A stretch of DNA of 64,000 bases from UBA11400 sp964550435. Its GTDB lineage: Bacteria; Bacteroidota; Rhodothermia; Balneolales; HLUCCA01. The stretch covers positions 62,001-126,000 of the forward strand of contig CAZJZI010000001.1 in assembly GCA_964550435.1 (NCBI GenBank), in the 5' to 3' direction. The position numbers and the translations under genes were made by a program. This document shows, one piece after another, positions 8,514 to 17,922 of this stretch (position 1 is its first letter; each line of letters opens with the position of its first letter). A model generated the notes under the pieces. That model ran no database searches and was not told the origin of the DNA. It saw only the letters and a list, made by a program, of their open reading frames with translations.

Positions 8514-9134
8514 TTGGACAAGATCCAGATGGATATATTAGGGCTATCCACTTCACCAAGTAGTGGCGGAGCCTATGCGTTAATTTTAAATGAAGTAAGT
8601 GGTAGTCGAAGATTACCAATTATCATTGGAAGCTACGAAGCCCAGGCGATCGCACTGGAACTGGAGCATATCAAACCCCCGCGTCCAATGACCCATGACT
8701 TGATGAAACAGATTGTAGAAGCATTTGAGTATGTTCTCAAATATATTTATATCAGTGAGTTAAAAGAAGGTACTTTCTTTTCGAAAATGATTTTTGAGGG
8801 TCCGGAGGGAGAGGTTACTGTAGACTCGAGACCCTCCGACGCCGTCGCATTGGCAATCCGATTCTCATCACCCATTTTTGTCGCAACTTCAGTGCTTGAT
8901 GATGCCGGAATTATTTCTGAAGAACTTGACCCAACTGTTACAAAAGAACCCTCCGAGAAAAAAACTGCACCTTCAAAGCCTGCGACAGCTACGAATCCAG
9001 AGTCATCCTCCGAAAATGTTGAAACACGTATTCAACTTCTTCAGAACAATATGGATGCTGCCATTCAAGCCGAAGATTATGAACTTGCTGCCCGTTTGAG
9101 AGACGAACTTCAAAAATTGAAAGGCCTGCTTTGA
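8514..9134 (+). CDS. Bifunctional nuclease-domain protein with UVR motif
   Basis: Member of the BFN/DUF151 family of putative DNase/RNase proteins. Residues 1-125 form the domain (LPIIIGSYEAQAIALELE, then DSRPSDAVALAIR). A variable linker rich in Pro, Ser and Lys follows. The C-terminus (about 170-205) is a UvrB/UvrC-like helical motif (EDYELAARLRDELQKLKG). The TTG start is chosen because AAGGAAG (8501-8507) sits 6 bases upstream and MDKI is a usual start in this family; the ATG at 8529 would be too far from the ribosome site. It overlaps bshC by 4 bases (TTGA). The biological role is not known. Confidence 0.85.
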   Translation: MDKIQMDILGLSTSPSSGGAYALILNEVSGSRRLPIIIGSYEAQAIALELEHIKPPRPMTHDLMKQIVEAFEYVLKYIYISELKEGTFFSKMIFEGPEGEVTVDSRPSDAVALAIRFSSPIFVATSVLDDAGIISEELDPTVTKEPSEKKTAPSKPATATNPESSSENVETRIQLLQNNMDAAIQAEDYELAARLRDELQKLKGLL

Positions 9135-10744
9135 ATCTTAGGCAATTACCATTCAAAGAGTTAGGTTTCAGTAAGTTATTCAGTGACTATTGCACACAAT
9201 CAGAGGATTTGATTTCGTTTTTTGAATACAACCCGTTTGATTCTAGCTCACTAATTCATCGAAACAAGATTCAACCAGAACCGCAGATCGGTAAATTGGA
9301 GGAAGCGCTTAAAGCCTATAATCCATCACACCTTCTCCATGATAAAGCGAAGAGAAATCTTCAACAACTGATTGAAAATCCAAATGCCAGAACCATAGTA
9401 ACCGGACAACAACTCACTCTGGCTGGTGGACCGCTGTTTACAATGTTTAAGATTTTGACGACTATCAGTGAGTCCAAGAAATCCTCATCAATTCTAGGTC
9501 ATCCTGTTATTCCGATTTTTTGGTTGGCCGATGAGGATCAGGACTTCGACGAGATTGCCTCAGTTACCGTACCTTCAGGCACCGAATTTCAGACTGTGAC
9601 TCTGAACAATCCTGAGGTAGATTCTCAAAGAGCTGGGTTTATTCCAGTTACAGAAGAAGTAATCACAAAGGTCAAAGATCTGTTGTCGCATCTGCCTGAA
9701 ACCGATTTTCATCACGATATCGCAAAACACCTTACAGACTCCTATGCTATAGGCAATACACATAATGACGCCTTTGCAGAGCTCATATTAAGGTTATTCA
9801 GCCGTTTTGGTCTCCTGGTTTTTGGTTCTGCAAGACCAGAATCCCGTATTCTGCTTAAAGACTCATTCAAGAAGCTAATTCTTAAAAGTGATGAAATTTA
9901 TAAAGCACTTGAGAATACTTCACAAAAACTTGAAGTCATTTACCATAGGCAGGTGACAGTTTCTCCATCGAATTGGTTTATCTGTAAAAAAGATGGAAGT
10001 CGGCGTAAACTAGATTATGACAATGGCATTTGGGTTTCTTCTGATGGATTATCTGTCACTACAGATGAATTGGTCGAGATGGTATTCGAAAACCCTAATA
10101 TATTGTCTCCCAATGTATTCTTGCGTCCATTACTACAGGATATTCTGTTGCCCAATATCGCAATTGTGGCTGGACCGGGTGAAGTTGCCTATTATGCTCA
10201 GACTCGTGAAATGTACAAGGTTTGTGAAATGGCTATGCCTGTAGTGATTCCCAGATTCAGTGGAATGTTGATTGAGCCGGCTATCGAAAAAAGTTTGGCA
10301 GAGTTACCCTTCGATATTTCAGATTTTGCCAAAAGACGAGAAGATCTTGAATCAGAATTTGTTCAAAAGACACAAGAGCATGATTTAAATACTTTTTTCA
10401 ATCAGTGGTCGGAACAAATCAGTGCACTGGCTGAGTCAAAAATTGAGGTTATTGAATCTGTAGACCCAACACTGATTGGTACTCTAAAACGTATTGAATC
10501 TGAGCAGAATAACTCCTTGAACCAATTAAAAGGTAAAATCTTTAAAGCCGTTAAGGTTAAGCAAGAAGTCCAGATCAAGCGAATTCATCGCGTCCAAAAT
10601 AATTTGTTCCCAGGTAGAGTGCTTCAGGAACGCAGTCTTGGTTTTATTTACTTCTTGAATAAGTACGGAGTAGATCTACTTGATCAACTTCTGGAAGTTG
10701 TTGATTCACATAGCCTTGACTCGCACTATATTATCGAGTTGTAG
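9131..10744 (+). CDS. bshC: Bacillithiol biosynthesis cysteine-adding enzyme
   Basis: Predicted to add cysteine to glucosaminyl-malate in the last step of bacillithiol synthesis, so the cell probably uses bacillithiol as its main low-molecular-weight thiol. Family motifs are TGQQLTLAGGPLFT at about 93-106 and FWLADEDQDFDEI at about 129-141. A coiled-coil region follows at about 390-480 and a conserved C-terminal region after it. The 537-aa length matches BshC. The TTG start overlaps the previous stop. bshA and bshB are not in the window. Confidence 0.92.
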   Translation: MNLRQLPFKELGFSKLFSDYCTQSEDLISFFEYNPFDSSSLIHRNKIQPEPQIGKLEEALKAYNPSHLLHDKAKRNLQQLIENPNARTIVTGQQLTLAGGPLFTMFKILTTISESKKSSSILGHPVIPIFWLADEDQDFDEIASVTVPSGTEFQTVTLNNPEVDSQRAGFIPVTEEVITKVKDLLSHLPETDFHHDIAKHLTDSYAIGNTHNDAFAELILRLFSRFGLLVFGSARPESRILLKDSFKKLILKSDEIYKALENTSQKLEVIYHRQVTVSPSNWFICKKDGSRRKLDYDNGIWVSSDGLSVTTDELVEMVFENPNILSPNVFLRPLLQDILLPNIAIVAGPGEVAYYAQTREMYKVCEMAMPVVIPRFSGMLIEPAIEKSLAELPFDISDFAKRREDLESEFVQKTQEHDLNTFFNQWSEQISALAESKIEVIESVDPTLIGTLKRIESEQNNSLNQLKGKIFKAVKVKQEVQIKRIHRVQNNLFPGRVLQERSLGFIYFLNKYGVDLLDQLLEVVDSHSLDSHYIIEL

Positions 10745-10764
10745 AGAATAGGGGGATTATTTTT

Positions 10765-11334
10765 ATGCTTGAAGTAAAAAGTCGCCTGCGGGAAATGCTC
10801 AAAGAGTACCGAAACCAGATTAGTGAGGAACGATGGAACCAAATCGCTGTGGAAATACAGAAAAATGTACTTGATTTGCTCAAGAAATTAAGTTTAAACA
10901 GCGTTGGATGTTACATTAAAAGCCAGAAAAGTCGCGAGATTTCCACTGATATTATACTTAAGTCATTGCTTGAGTCAGGTCTCAAAACATATGTGCCTGT
11001 TGTAGGTGACAACTTCACAATGGATATGGTTATCATTAATATGGATACTGTTTATTCTACTAACTCATGGGGTATCCCAGAGCCAGTGGATTTCAAAAAA
11101 GATGATTCATCAATTCCAGAAGTGGTGATTATTCCAATGCTCGGAGCTGATTATCGTGGATACAGAATCGGTTATGGTAAGGGTTACTATGATCGCTACT
11201 TGTCTAAAAATGATGTTGTAAAAATTGGAATCTGCCCGATTTCCTGTGTAATTCATGAATTACCAATAGATCAGTTTGATATTCCAATGGACTATTTGAT
11301 AACCGAAATCGGGATTATACGTAGGAATGCATAA
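10765..11334 (+). CDS. 5-formyltetrahydrofolate cyclo-ligase
   Basis: ATP-dependent enzyme converting 5-formyltetrahydrofolate to 5,10-methenyltetrahydrofolate in one-carbon metabolism. The C-terminal signature IPMLGADYRGYRIGYGKGYY followed by DRYL is diagnostic of the 5-FTHF cyclo-ligase family. The basic N-terminus (KSRLREMLKEYRNQIS) also fits. The 189-aa length is normal. It lies 20 bases after bshC, in the same orientation. Confidence 0.93.
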   Translation: MLEVKSRLREMLKEYRNQISEERWNQIAVEIQKNVLDLLKKLSLNSVGCYIKSQKSREISTDIILKSLLESGLKTYVPVVGDNFTMDMVIINMDTVYSTNSWGIPEPVDFKKDDSSIPEVVIIPMLGADYRGYRIGYGKGYYDRYLSKNDVVKIGICPISCVIHELPIDQFDIPMDYLITEIGIIRRNA

Positions 11335-11379
11335 TAGCTACGGGTTAAGTATATTACAGCGTAATCAAAGGGGAATTTA

Positions 11380-12000
11380 GTGGATAGAACTAAAACAAAG
11401 CAAAGACATACGGGAATTGACGAAGTTTTTGATATCAGCGAAACTGAGCTGGAATCAACGCTTGAGTCGTATTTGGAGGCAGAAGAAAAGGAAGAAAAAC
11501 CAAGACTTCTGAACTTTGTATCGCTTTCTGGGTTAGCTATGCTGATGGTAGGATTTGTTGCTGTAATGCAGCTAATAATTCCAACAATGAATGTAGATGT
11601 AATGGGACCGTTGTCTGTACTCCCTATTTTCGGAGGTATTTTAGTACTTTTATACGGCCTTGGCATTGTAGGTGGCGAGCGTAAGAGAAAAAAGCGCAAA
11701 GAAAAGAAAAACAACGAACTTAAGGAGAGAACAATGGCCCGTTATGCATCGGCAACACGGGGGCCAGCAGGCCAAGTTGATTCTTTTGCATTCAAAAAGA
11801 AAAAGAAACTTTTCAAATCCATACGAGATAAAAAAATCTTTGGAGTTTGTGGTGGGATTGCAGACTATCTGGGTATTGACGCTACACTTATTCGTATTCT
11901 TTTTGTAGTATTTTTCCTTGTTGGTTCCGGTACACCGGCTTTAGTTTATCTGGCACTAGGACTAATCCTGGACAAAGAACCACCGGCATTGTCCGAATAA
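11380..12000 (+). CDS. PspC-domain membrane protein
   Basis: Residues about 145-200 form a PspC domain (KIFGVCGGIADYLGID, then a transmembrane helix ending LALGLILDKEPP). The N-terminal half is acidic (about 15-42), then come two hydrophobic helices at about 45-70 and 74-92 and a strongly basic Lys/Arg segment. PspC domains occur in phage-shock envelope-stress proteins; no pspA or pspB is adjacent, so the function is inferred only. The GTG start has AAAGGGGA 5 bases upstream. It lies 11 bases before tmk. Confidence 0.85.
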   Translation: MDRTKTKQRHTGIDEVFDISETELESTLESYLEAEEKEEKPRLLNFVSLSGLAMLMVGFVAVMQLIIPTMNVDVMGPLSVLPIFGGILVLLYGLGIVGGERKRKKRKEKKNNELKERTMARYASATRGPAGQVDSFAFKKKKKLFKSIRDKKIFGVCGGIADYLGIDATLIRILFVVFFLVGSGTPALVYLALGLILDKEPPALSE

Positions 12001-12011
12001 CTTACTGAATC

Positions 12012-12620
12012 ATGATTTTAATTTCGTTTGAGGGTATTGACGGAAGTGGCAAAACGACACAAATCAATCTGCTGAAAAAACAGTTGGAAGCCAACGGACA
12101 TGAGGTCTTTTTTTTTCGCGAGCCGGGCGGAACGGAACTGTCTGAAGTCATTCGTGGAATTTTGTTAAATCCTGAGATTGAAATTAATCCTGTCACCGAA
12201 ATGCTGTTGTTTTCATCGGCTCGTTCTCAGTTAATTGCCGAAAAAGTAAAGCCACTAAGTACTACCGATGCAATTGTGATTCTGGATAGGTTCTATGACT
12301 CAACTGTTGCATATCAGGGTTATGGAAGAAAGTCAGTTCCACTGGAGCAGGTCCACCAGTTAAATACAATTGCATCCCACGGACTCGTACCAGATATAAC
12401 TTTTTATTTGAGAATTGACCTTGAAGTAGCTGAAAAGCGCAGATCGCAATTTACCAAAGATAGAATGGAACGATCTGGGTCCGAATTTTATCGGGCGGTC
12501 ATCGGTGGATTTGATGAATTAGCCACAACTAACGGTCGATTCATCACTATTCAGGCTGATGGCGAGATGAATGCTATTCATCAACTTATCTTAAAAGAGG
12601 TCGATAAAAAATTAAACTGA
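12012..12620 (+). CDS. tmk: Thymidylate kinase
   Basis: Phosphorylates dTMP to dTDP for DNA synthesis. The P-loop EGIDGSGKTTQ is at residues 6-16, the REPGG substrate motif at about 36-40, and DRFYDSTVAYQGYGR near 90 supplies the DR(Y/F) motif. The 202-aa length is standard. It ends 2 bases from the stop of the convergent exporter gene with no visible terminator between them. Confidence 0.96.
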   Translation: MILISFEGIDGSGKTTQINLLKKQLEANGHEVFFFREPGGTELSEVIRGILLNPEIEINPVTEMLLFSSARSQLIAEKVKPLSTTDAIVILDRFYDSTVAYQGYGRKSVPLEQVHQLNTIASHGLVPDITFYLRIDLEVAEKRRSQFTKDRMERSGSEFYRAVIGGFDELATTNGRFITIQADGEMNAIHQLILKEVDKKLN

Positions 12621-12622
12621 GG

Positions 12623-14920
12623 TTAAGTGCGTAATTTAGCAGGTTGGGTTTTAAATCCATCTCTGAACCACAGTAGTAAAGATGGGAGTAAAAAAAGATC
12701 AGCAAACAATGCAGTTACGATTGTTAAACATGTCAATGTACCCATCAGCATAGTCGATGTAAAGGCACTGGTAGCCAGTGTTCCAAACCCGGTTACGAGT
12801 ATCAAACTTGTCAAAATGATGGCTCGACCCGTTTTTTCAGTGGTGATAGCCAAAGCTTCTCTCAAATTTGCAGTTCGACCAATTTCCACTCTTAGTCGTG
12901 CCAGAAAATGTATGCTGTCGTCCACTGCAATTCCAAATGCGATCGTAAAGATTACTGCAGTCGATGGCTTAATATCGACACCCAGGTAACCCATTACTCC
13001 AGCAGTAATTATCAATGGGACCAGATTTGGAACCAAAGAAATGAATGTAAGTTTCCAGTCTTTGAACAACCATCCCATAATAAGACCAATAAGAATAAAA
13101 GCTAGTATTATGCTGTTCTGAAGTGAACTTACAATGTTTCCGGTCAAGTCTGAAACCAGAACGGAGGTACCAGACACATAAATAGTTTCGTCCGGGAATC
13201 TTTTATGTAACCAGTCATTTATTTCAGATCGCATTTCATTCACTCTGTATGAACCTGCGTCTTCTATGTTGGATGCCAGTCGAATTTTAGTGTAATCGAA
13301 ATCGACCAGACGGCTGGCAGCGTCAGGATCTGTAATCTCAAGAAGTAACATGTACTGCGCGATTAATTGATCGTTGTCCGGTAGGGGATCAATAGCTGCA
13401 GATTCTGGTGACATGGTCGCATGGACTTCTTTGAGAAGTGTAGTAAGTGAAACAGTCTTGTAAATCTCTGGAAATGTATTCAAATACGCTTCAAATGCCT
13501 CAATCTCACGAAGTAAATCGGCTGAAAGTGCTAATCCAGGTTCATTAGTCTCGATAACAAATTCTAGTGGGAACTGTGGTACAAGTCTTTCATTGAAAAA
13601 GTTACTGTCTTGCATCACCTGAGTATCTTCACCTACATCATCAAATATTTTCCCGTTGACCCTGAGTTGTAAGGCACCAAAAATGAAAATGGCCGTTATT
13701 GATGCTGATATAAGTACAATTTTTTTGTAGTGTAGATTGGTCCACAAAAAAGCGCGTTTCAACCATGCTCCAAGTACCTGATGAACAAAGTTTTGAGCGT
13801 CATTGTTATTATTCGATTCTTTGAACCACGGCAATATGGTCGGTAGAACGAAAATTGTTACTATGAAAGCAATAAATACCCCGGCAGCAGTATAGAGTCC
13901 AAATCGCTGCATGGGTACTACATCGGCTGTAAACAGTGTACCGAATCCAATGGCTGTAGTGATACTGGTCAAAAAGGTGGCTCCCCCCAGGATAATAAGC
14001 GTCTCTCTGAGAGCAGGACCTTGTGCAAGTCCATTTAATCTGGCATCCTGATACTTCGCAAGAAGATGAATAGAGTCGGCCACACCAACGCACAATAGGA
14101 TGGGAGCTATCGTACTACTCATAATTTCAAAGTAACCACCCGTTATGACCATAAACGCTACAGTCAGAAGTATTGTAAGCCAAACAATCCCGATTGGAAT
14201 CAAAATACCCCTAACATTACGGAATAACCCCCAAAGCAAAAGCATGATGAACACGGATGAAATGCTGATGTACATGATAATTTCTTCGTTCAGCATATCC
14301 ACGTATTGGTTCCTGAAAAACGGAATACCAGCAATACGAAAGTCATATTCTGCGCTGTAAAGTCTCAGTATATCATGTAGGTCGTTTATTACCTGACTTC
14401 GAACAGGATAGGAGTTTAGGGTGTCATCAAGTTCAATTATTATTGAGGTAACCGTGCCATCCTGGTTGATCAGAATATTGGATGTGAAAGGATTAGTAGT
14501 CAGTTTTTTGAGTAGCTCATGTTGTTCTAAAGTAGAGAGCTCGGCCTCTGACACATAGGGTTCGCTAATCAATTGGCCATCTTCATTACGAAATTCATTT
14601 GCATTCCAGATGCTGAATACGTCGGTAACATTCTCAATCGACTCAATGGATTCGGTTAGTTCTTTTATATCCTGAAGAACCTGCTTATCTAAAACGTTGT
14701 TTTTTTCAAACGCAACCGCAATCAGGTTGTCATCTCTGCCAAATTCTTGACTGAGAAGCTGGTAATCCTGAATAGTTGGTGATTCTTTGGGGAAAAAGCC
14801 TTCCAGATTAAAATCTGTCCTTACCTGCGATGCCGGATATATAGAAACAACCATCAGGACCAGGAAGGTCACAAAGATGGTCCTGGGGTAAGCAAGTATA
14901 AATTTTGTAAGTAACTGCAC
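12623..14920 (-). CDS. RND/MMPL-family exporter
   Basis: Large inner-membrane transporter of the RND superfamily, MMPL/Patched-like group. The 765-aa protein has two matching halves. Each has one N-terminal helix (about 12-30 and 405-423), a soluble loop of about 190 residues, and then five closely spaced helices. Each half contains the intramembrane motif around ADSIHLLAKY or DDSIHFLARL. The substrate cannot be read from sequence. It lies 29 bases after the gene for an outer-membrane barrel, which could supply the outer-membrane step. Confidence 0.9.
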   Translation of the reverse strand: MQLLTKFILAYPRTIFVTFLVLMVVSIYPASQVRTDFNLEGFFPKESPTIQDYQLLSQEFGRDDNLIAVAFEKNNVLDKQVLQDIKELTESIESIENVTDVFSIWNANEFRNEDGQLISEPYVSEAELSTLEQHELLKKLTTNPFTSNILINQDGTVTSIIIELDDTLNSYPVRSQVINDLHDILRLYSAEYDFRIAGIPFFRNQYVDMLNEEIIMYISISSVFIMLLLWGLFRNVRGILIPIGIVWLTILLTVAFMVITGGYFEIMSSTIAPILLCVGVADSIHLLAKYQDARLNGLAQGPALRETLIILGGATFLTSITTAIGFGTLFTADVVPMQRFGLYTAAGVFIAFIVTIFVLPTILPWFKESNNNNDAQNFVHQVLGAWLKRAFLWTNLHYKKIVLISASITAIFIFGALQLRVNGKIFDDVGEDTQVMQDSNFFNERLVPQFPLEFVIETNEPGLALSADLLREIEAFEAYLNTFPEIYKTVSLTTLLKEVHATMSPESAAIDPLPDNDQLIAQYMLLLEITDPDAASRLVDFDYTKIRLASNIEDAGSYRVNEMRSEINDWLHKRFPDETIYVSGTSVLVSDLTGNIVSSLQNSIILAFILIGLIMGWLFKDWKLTFISLVPNLVPLIITAGVMGYLGVDIKPSTAVIFTIAFGIAVDDSIHFLARLRVEIGRTANLREALAITTEKTGRAIILTSLILVTGFGTLATSAFTSTMLMGTLTCLTIVTALFADLFLLPSLLLWFRDGFKTQPAKLRT

Positions 14921-14949
14921 TTGATATGGTTAATTTGGGTGGTTAAACA

Positions 14950-16284
14950 TCACCAGTATGCAGTTAGTTTCAAATAAACAAATGAATTATCCGAAAAATT
15001 ATAGAAAGTCAAATGCCCATAAAATGATTTTGGTCGATCTCCGGTAAAAATATGCCCTCCTGAACTTATGCGCAGGCCATCTATACCTGCAAAAGTGATA
15101 TCAGGATTCATCCAGGTGTCATTACCTTCCAGGTGATATCTGGATAGAAATCTGAAGTTCCATCTTTCATCGGATGAAGTTCGGGTGTACAGTAAGGAGC
15201 CAATGTGGTGGATTTGATTTTGAAGCATTGATTCATTGTGATCAAAAATGTATTCAAAAATTAACTGAAGACTTAGATTCCCTTTAGCCAAGGGATATCT
15301 TAAACCCCACAATGACTGTAAATAGGGTGAGGATGCCAGGAACTCATTGTCTTGTGCTTTGGTAAATTCCTCGAAATCAACTGTAGTTGATGTTGTTCCT
15401 CTAAGAGACTCAGGTAAATAGTCAAAGTATGAGTTCGTCCAGAAAGCTTGTTCGGAAGTGAGTATTAATTTTTGATTAACACGGTATTCTGCACCCAACA
15501 TAATAGCATTGTTGCGATTGTGCTTGGGAGTAACTTGCAGTTGTGGTTCAGGAAACAAGGTTTTAACACGTTTAGACAAAGCAGGTGTTGGATTAAAACC
15601 CGAATAGAATGATAAATCAATATCCAGGTTCAAATTAGATCGATTATTCCAACGTAGAGCAACCTGAGTGTTCGAAAGTTTAGCAGATGGATACTCAGTT
15701 TCGATGTATTCAACATTCTGCGTTGGCCAGGCACTCCACCGTGTTCCAGGCTCTGCCAGATTTGATGGGAGATAAATCGGGATGATAATAAACTGAAAGT
15801 TATTATTCTCTCTGTAATAGATGAGATTGATGGCTGTTACTCCAGTACGCAAATCGGTGAAGTCCTGGGTCAGAAACTCAGACAGATCCATCGGGGTAAT
15901 TATATCATGAATTTGTGCTGCATCCGCCCGACCCCAAACTATCATTTGTTGCCCGATTCGCAGATCAAATCGCTCTTTCTTGTAATCAAAAAAGGCCTCT
16001 CTAAGCCTGATTTCGGGTGAAAATATATTATTTGAAGTCAGATTTTGGCGAAGTTGAAGAGCCAGATTCACCGAGTAGATAGGGGTTTGGTGGCGAAACT
16101 CAGGTTGAAGGATATTTCTGTTGAAAAGAAATTCACCACCATCACTGGTAAGTGCACCTGATTCAAAACGATAGTACCCGGAAAATGTATTTTGTGAAAT
16201 AACCTGCAACGGTAGGATTAGCAGGCAAAAAAAGGATACTAGTTTGGGATAAGTTAATCTAAAAAACACGATTAGAATATGCAA
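14950..16284 (-). CDS. DUF1302-like outer-membrane beta-barrel protein
   Basis: A hydrophobic signal sequence (about 15-30, ending VISQ) precedes alternating aromatic beta-strand sequence through residue 444, which ends in a tyrosine-tryptophan pair typical of outer-membrane barrels. The segment QQMIVWGRADAAQIHDIITP near 130 resembles the conserved early strands of DUF1302 porin-like proteins. In proteobacteria, DUF1302 proteins are often encoded beside RND exporters, which fits the downstream neighbour here. The family match is by recall and moderately sure. Confidence 0.68.
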   Translation of the reverse strand: MHILIVFFRLTYPKLVSFFCLLILPLQVISQNTFSGYYRFESGALTSDGGEFLFNRNILQPEFRHQTPIYSVNLALQLRQNLTSNNIFSPEIRLREAFFDYKKERFDLRIGQQMIVWGRADAAQIHDIITPMDLSEFLTQDFTDLRTGVTAINLIYYRENNNFQFIIIPIYLPSNLAEPGTRWSAWPTQNVEYIETEYPSAKLSNTQVALRWNNRSNLNLDIDLSFYSGFNPTPALSKRVKTLFPEPQLQVTPKHNRNNAIMLGAEYRVNQKLILTSEQAFWTNSYFDYLPESLRGTTSTTVDFEEFTKAQDNEFLASSPYLQSLWGLRYPLAKGNLSLQLIFEYIFDHNESMLQNQIHHIGSLLYTRTSSDERWNFRFLSRYHLEGNDTWMNPDITFAGIDGLRISSGGHIFTGDRPKSFYGHLTFYNFSDNSFVYLKLTAYW

Positions 16285-16330
16285 TGGTTAAAAATTATGG
16301 GTTGTTTCGGTTCTTTTATGTGAAAAATGA

Positions 16331-16361
16331 TTGCTGATGACGTGAAAAGTCCGTATTTTTA
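16331..16361 (+). promoter_or_regulatory. Possible promoter of the SRPBCC gene
   Basis: TTG at 16331-16333 and TATTTTTA at 16354-16361 are 20 bases apart, the same spacing as in the nuo and trp promoters. The downstream element matches TAnnTTTG except the last base. It implies a leader of about 110 bases. Confidence 0.35.
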
Positions 16362-16475
16362 GTGAATTATGGATATTGTATTTCAAGAACACTTCAAATA
16401 TAGGATCCGAAGAAAATCAGCGGTGAACGCCATCGCGAGCAATCAATACTAACTCCACGAATCACAATAGTACAT

Positions 16476-16940
16476 ATGGCGCACGAAAACATCGAAGTTA
16501 ATCTGCCTCTGGCCAAGGTTTATGAATTAATGAGCTGCCCTGTAGATTTTCCAAAATTCATGAAGTCTATCAACCAGGTTAACAAGATCAATTCACAAAC
16601 GTTCGAGTATATAACCGAAATTGGTGGCGAAGAATTTCGTTGGACTACAAATATTATCGACGATCTTCGTAACACTCGATTCGCTTGGATTACCATTAAT
16701 GGTAACCTGAATCAGACTGGGACCATTCGTTTCACACCACTCGATAACGGAACCCGTACTCGTGTTGATTTCAGCCTCGATTACCGTACTTTCTTCGGTG
16801 AGCCCACAGAAGCAGTTGCAAAATTCATCGCTGAATTACCAGCAACACTACAGGCTGATCTGAAAACTTTCAAAGATCTGGCTGAGTCCGGTAACTTTAA
16901 TGAAACCAAAAAGTCAGTTAAAGAAGAAGCTACTGTTTAA
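16476..16940 (+). CDS. SRPBCC-fold (START-like) protein
   Basis: A 154-aa soluble protein with the helix-grip fold pattern of polyketide cyclase/coenzyme Q-binding proteins. It opens MAHENIEVNLPLAKVYELMS, continues with CPVDFPKFMKSI, has a beta-rich middle including FRWTTNIIDD and GTIRFTPLDNGTRTRVDFSL, and ends in an amphipathic helix. Such proteins bind hydrophobic ligands; the ligand here is unknown. It is monocistronic, closed by a strong terminator. Confidence 0.75.
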   Translation: MAHENIEVNLPLAKVYELMSCPVDFPKFMKSINQVNKINSQTFEYITEIGGEEFRWTTNIIDDLRNTRFAWITINGNLNQTGTIRFTPLDNGTRTRVDFSLDYRTFFGEPTEAVAKFIAELPATLQADLKTFKDLAESGNFNETKKSVKEEATV

Positions 16941-16967
16941 TCTTTGACGGAATACTTTTTTACTCTA

Positions 16968-16994
16968 GGGGAAGCCAACGCTTCCCCTTTTTTG
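16968..16994 (+). terminator. Rho-independent terminator after the SRPBCC gene
   Basis: A perfect 7-bp GC-rich stem GGGGAAG/CTTCCCC (16968-16974, 16981-16987) with a 6-base loop is followed by a run of seven T. Confidence 0.9.
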
Positions 16995-17031
16995 TTTCAG
17001 CCAGTTACTGAAGTTATGTATATTCGTGGCG

Positions 17032-17922
17032 ATGAAAACACCCGTAATCTTTACTATCGATGAATTTCTGTCAACCAAGGCAGATGAGAATCCATTTCTG
17101 GTAGTTCTTGGAAGACCGATTTCACATTCCCTTTCACCTCTGGTCCAAAATTTTGCACTCGATCGAATCAACAGCGATTCAGTGTATTATCCTATTTTGG
17201 TGCCGGAAGGGCATGAGAATAAACTCAGTGATCTTTTTAGACATCCTAATTTTCGCGGAGCAAATGTCACTATCCCGCTCAAACAACTGGTTGCCAAGTT
17301 TGTTGACCACGTATCGGAAACAGTTCTGTCTACAGGTGCTTCAAATACGGTCTATTTAACTTTAGATGGTAAGTTAAAGGCAGACAATACAGATATTGAT
17401 GGGTTTCTTGCACCCCTGAACATAATCAAGCAATCTTTGTACGGTAAATCAGCACTAATATTTGGTTCTGGTGGGGCAGCACAAGCAGTTGTGTATGCAC
17501 TAAAATATTATGGATTAAGTTCGGTTTATATTGTGAGCCGAAATCCGGATTTATTGGGTAGTCCTGATTTTAAAGCAATTTCATACTCCCAATGGGTACA
17601 TGTTGCCAAAGAATGTGAATTGTTTATCAATACTTCACCTGTAGGAATGTATCCAAACGTAGACGATAGCCCGGTTAAAGACGAATTAACACACCTTTTG
17701 AATGGCAAGATTTGCTATGATCTGATTTACCGCCCACTTGAAACTAGATTCTTGAGACAGGCAAGGCAAAATGGCGCAAAAACCATTAATGGTCTCGAAA
17801 TGTTTATTGGTCAGGCTTCACATGCGTTTAAATTATTCACAAATGAAGAATTTCCGACTTCAGATGTGAGATCTCTGCTTAATGAGTATTTCGTCGCACA
17901 AAAAGAGGATACTCAATCATGA
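17032..17922 (+). CDS. aroE: Shikimate dehydrogenase
   Basis: NADP-dependent reduction of 3-dehydroshikimate to shikimate in aromatic amino acid synthesis, upstream of the trp pathway encoded in this window. Motifs are GRPISHSLSPLVQN (about 27-40), GANVTIPLK with the catalytic Lys near 84, ADNTDIDGF with the catalytic Asp near 121, and the nucleotide site IFGSGGAAQAVVYAL (143-157). A GTG at 17026 is an alternative start two codons upstream. TATATTCG (17019-17026) resembles a -7 element, which would make the ATG message almost leaderless. It overlaps pgeF by 4 bases. Confidence 0.94.
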   Translation: MKTPVIFTIDEFLSTKADENPFLVVLGRPISHSLSPLVQNFALDRINSDSVYYPILVPEGHENKLSDLFRHPNFRGANVTIPLKQLVAKFVDHVSETVLSTGASNTVYLTLDGKLKADNTDIDGFLAPLNIIKQSLYGKSALIFGSGGAAQAVVYALKYYGLSSVYIVSRNPDLLGSPDFKAISYSQWVHVAKECELFINTSPVGMYPNVDDSPVKDELTHLLNGKICYDLIYRPLETRFLRQARQNGAKTINGLEMFIGQASHAFKLFTNEEFPTSDVRSLLNEYFVAQKEDTQS

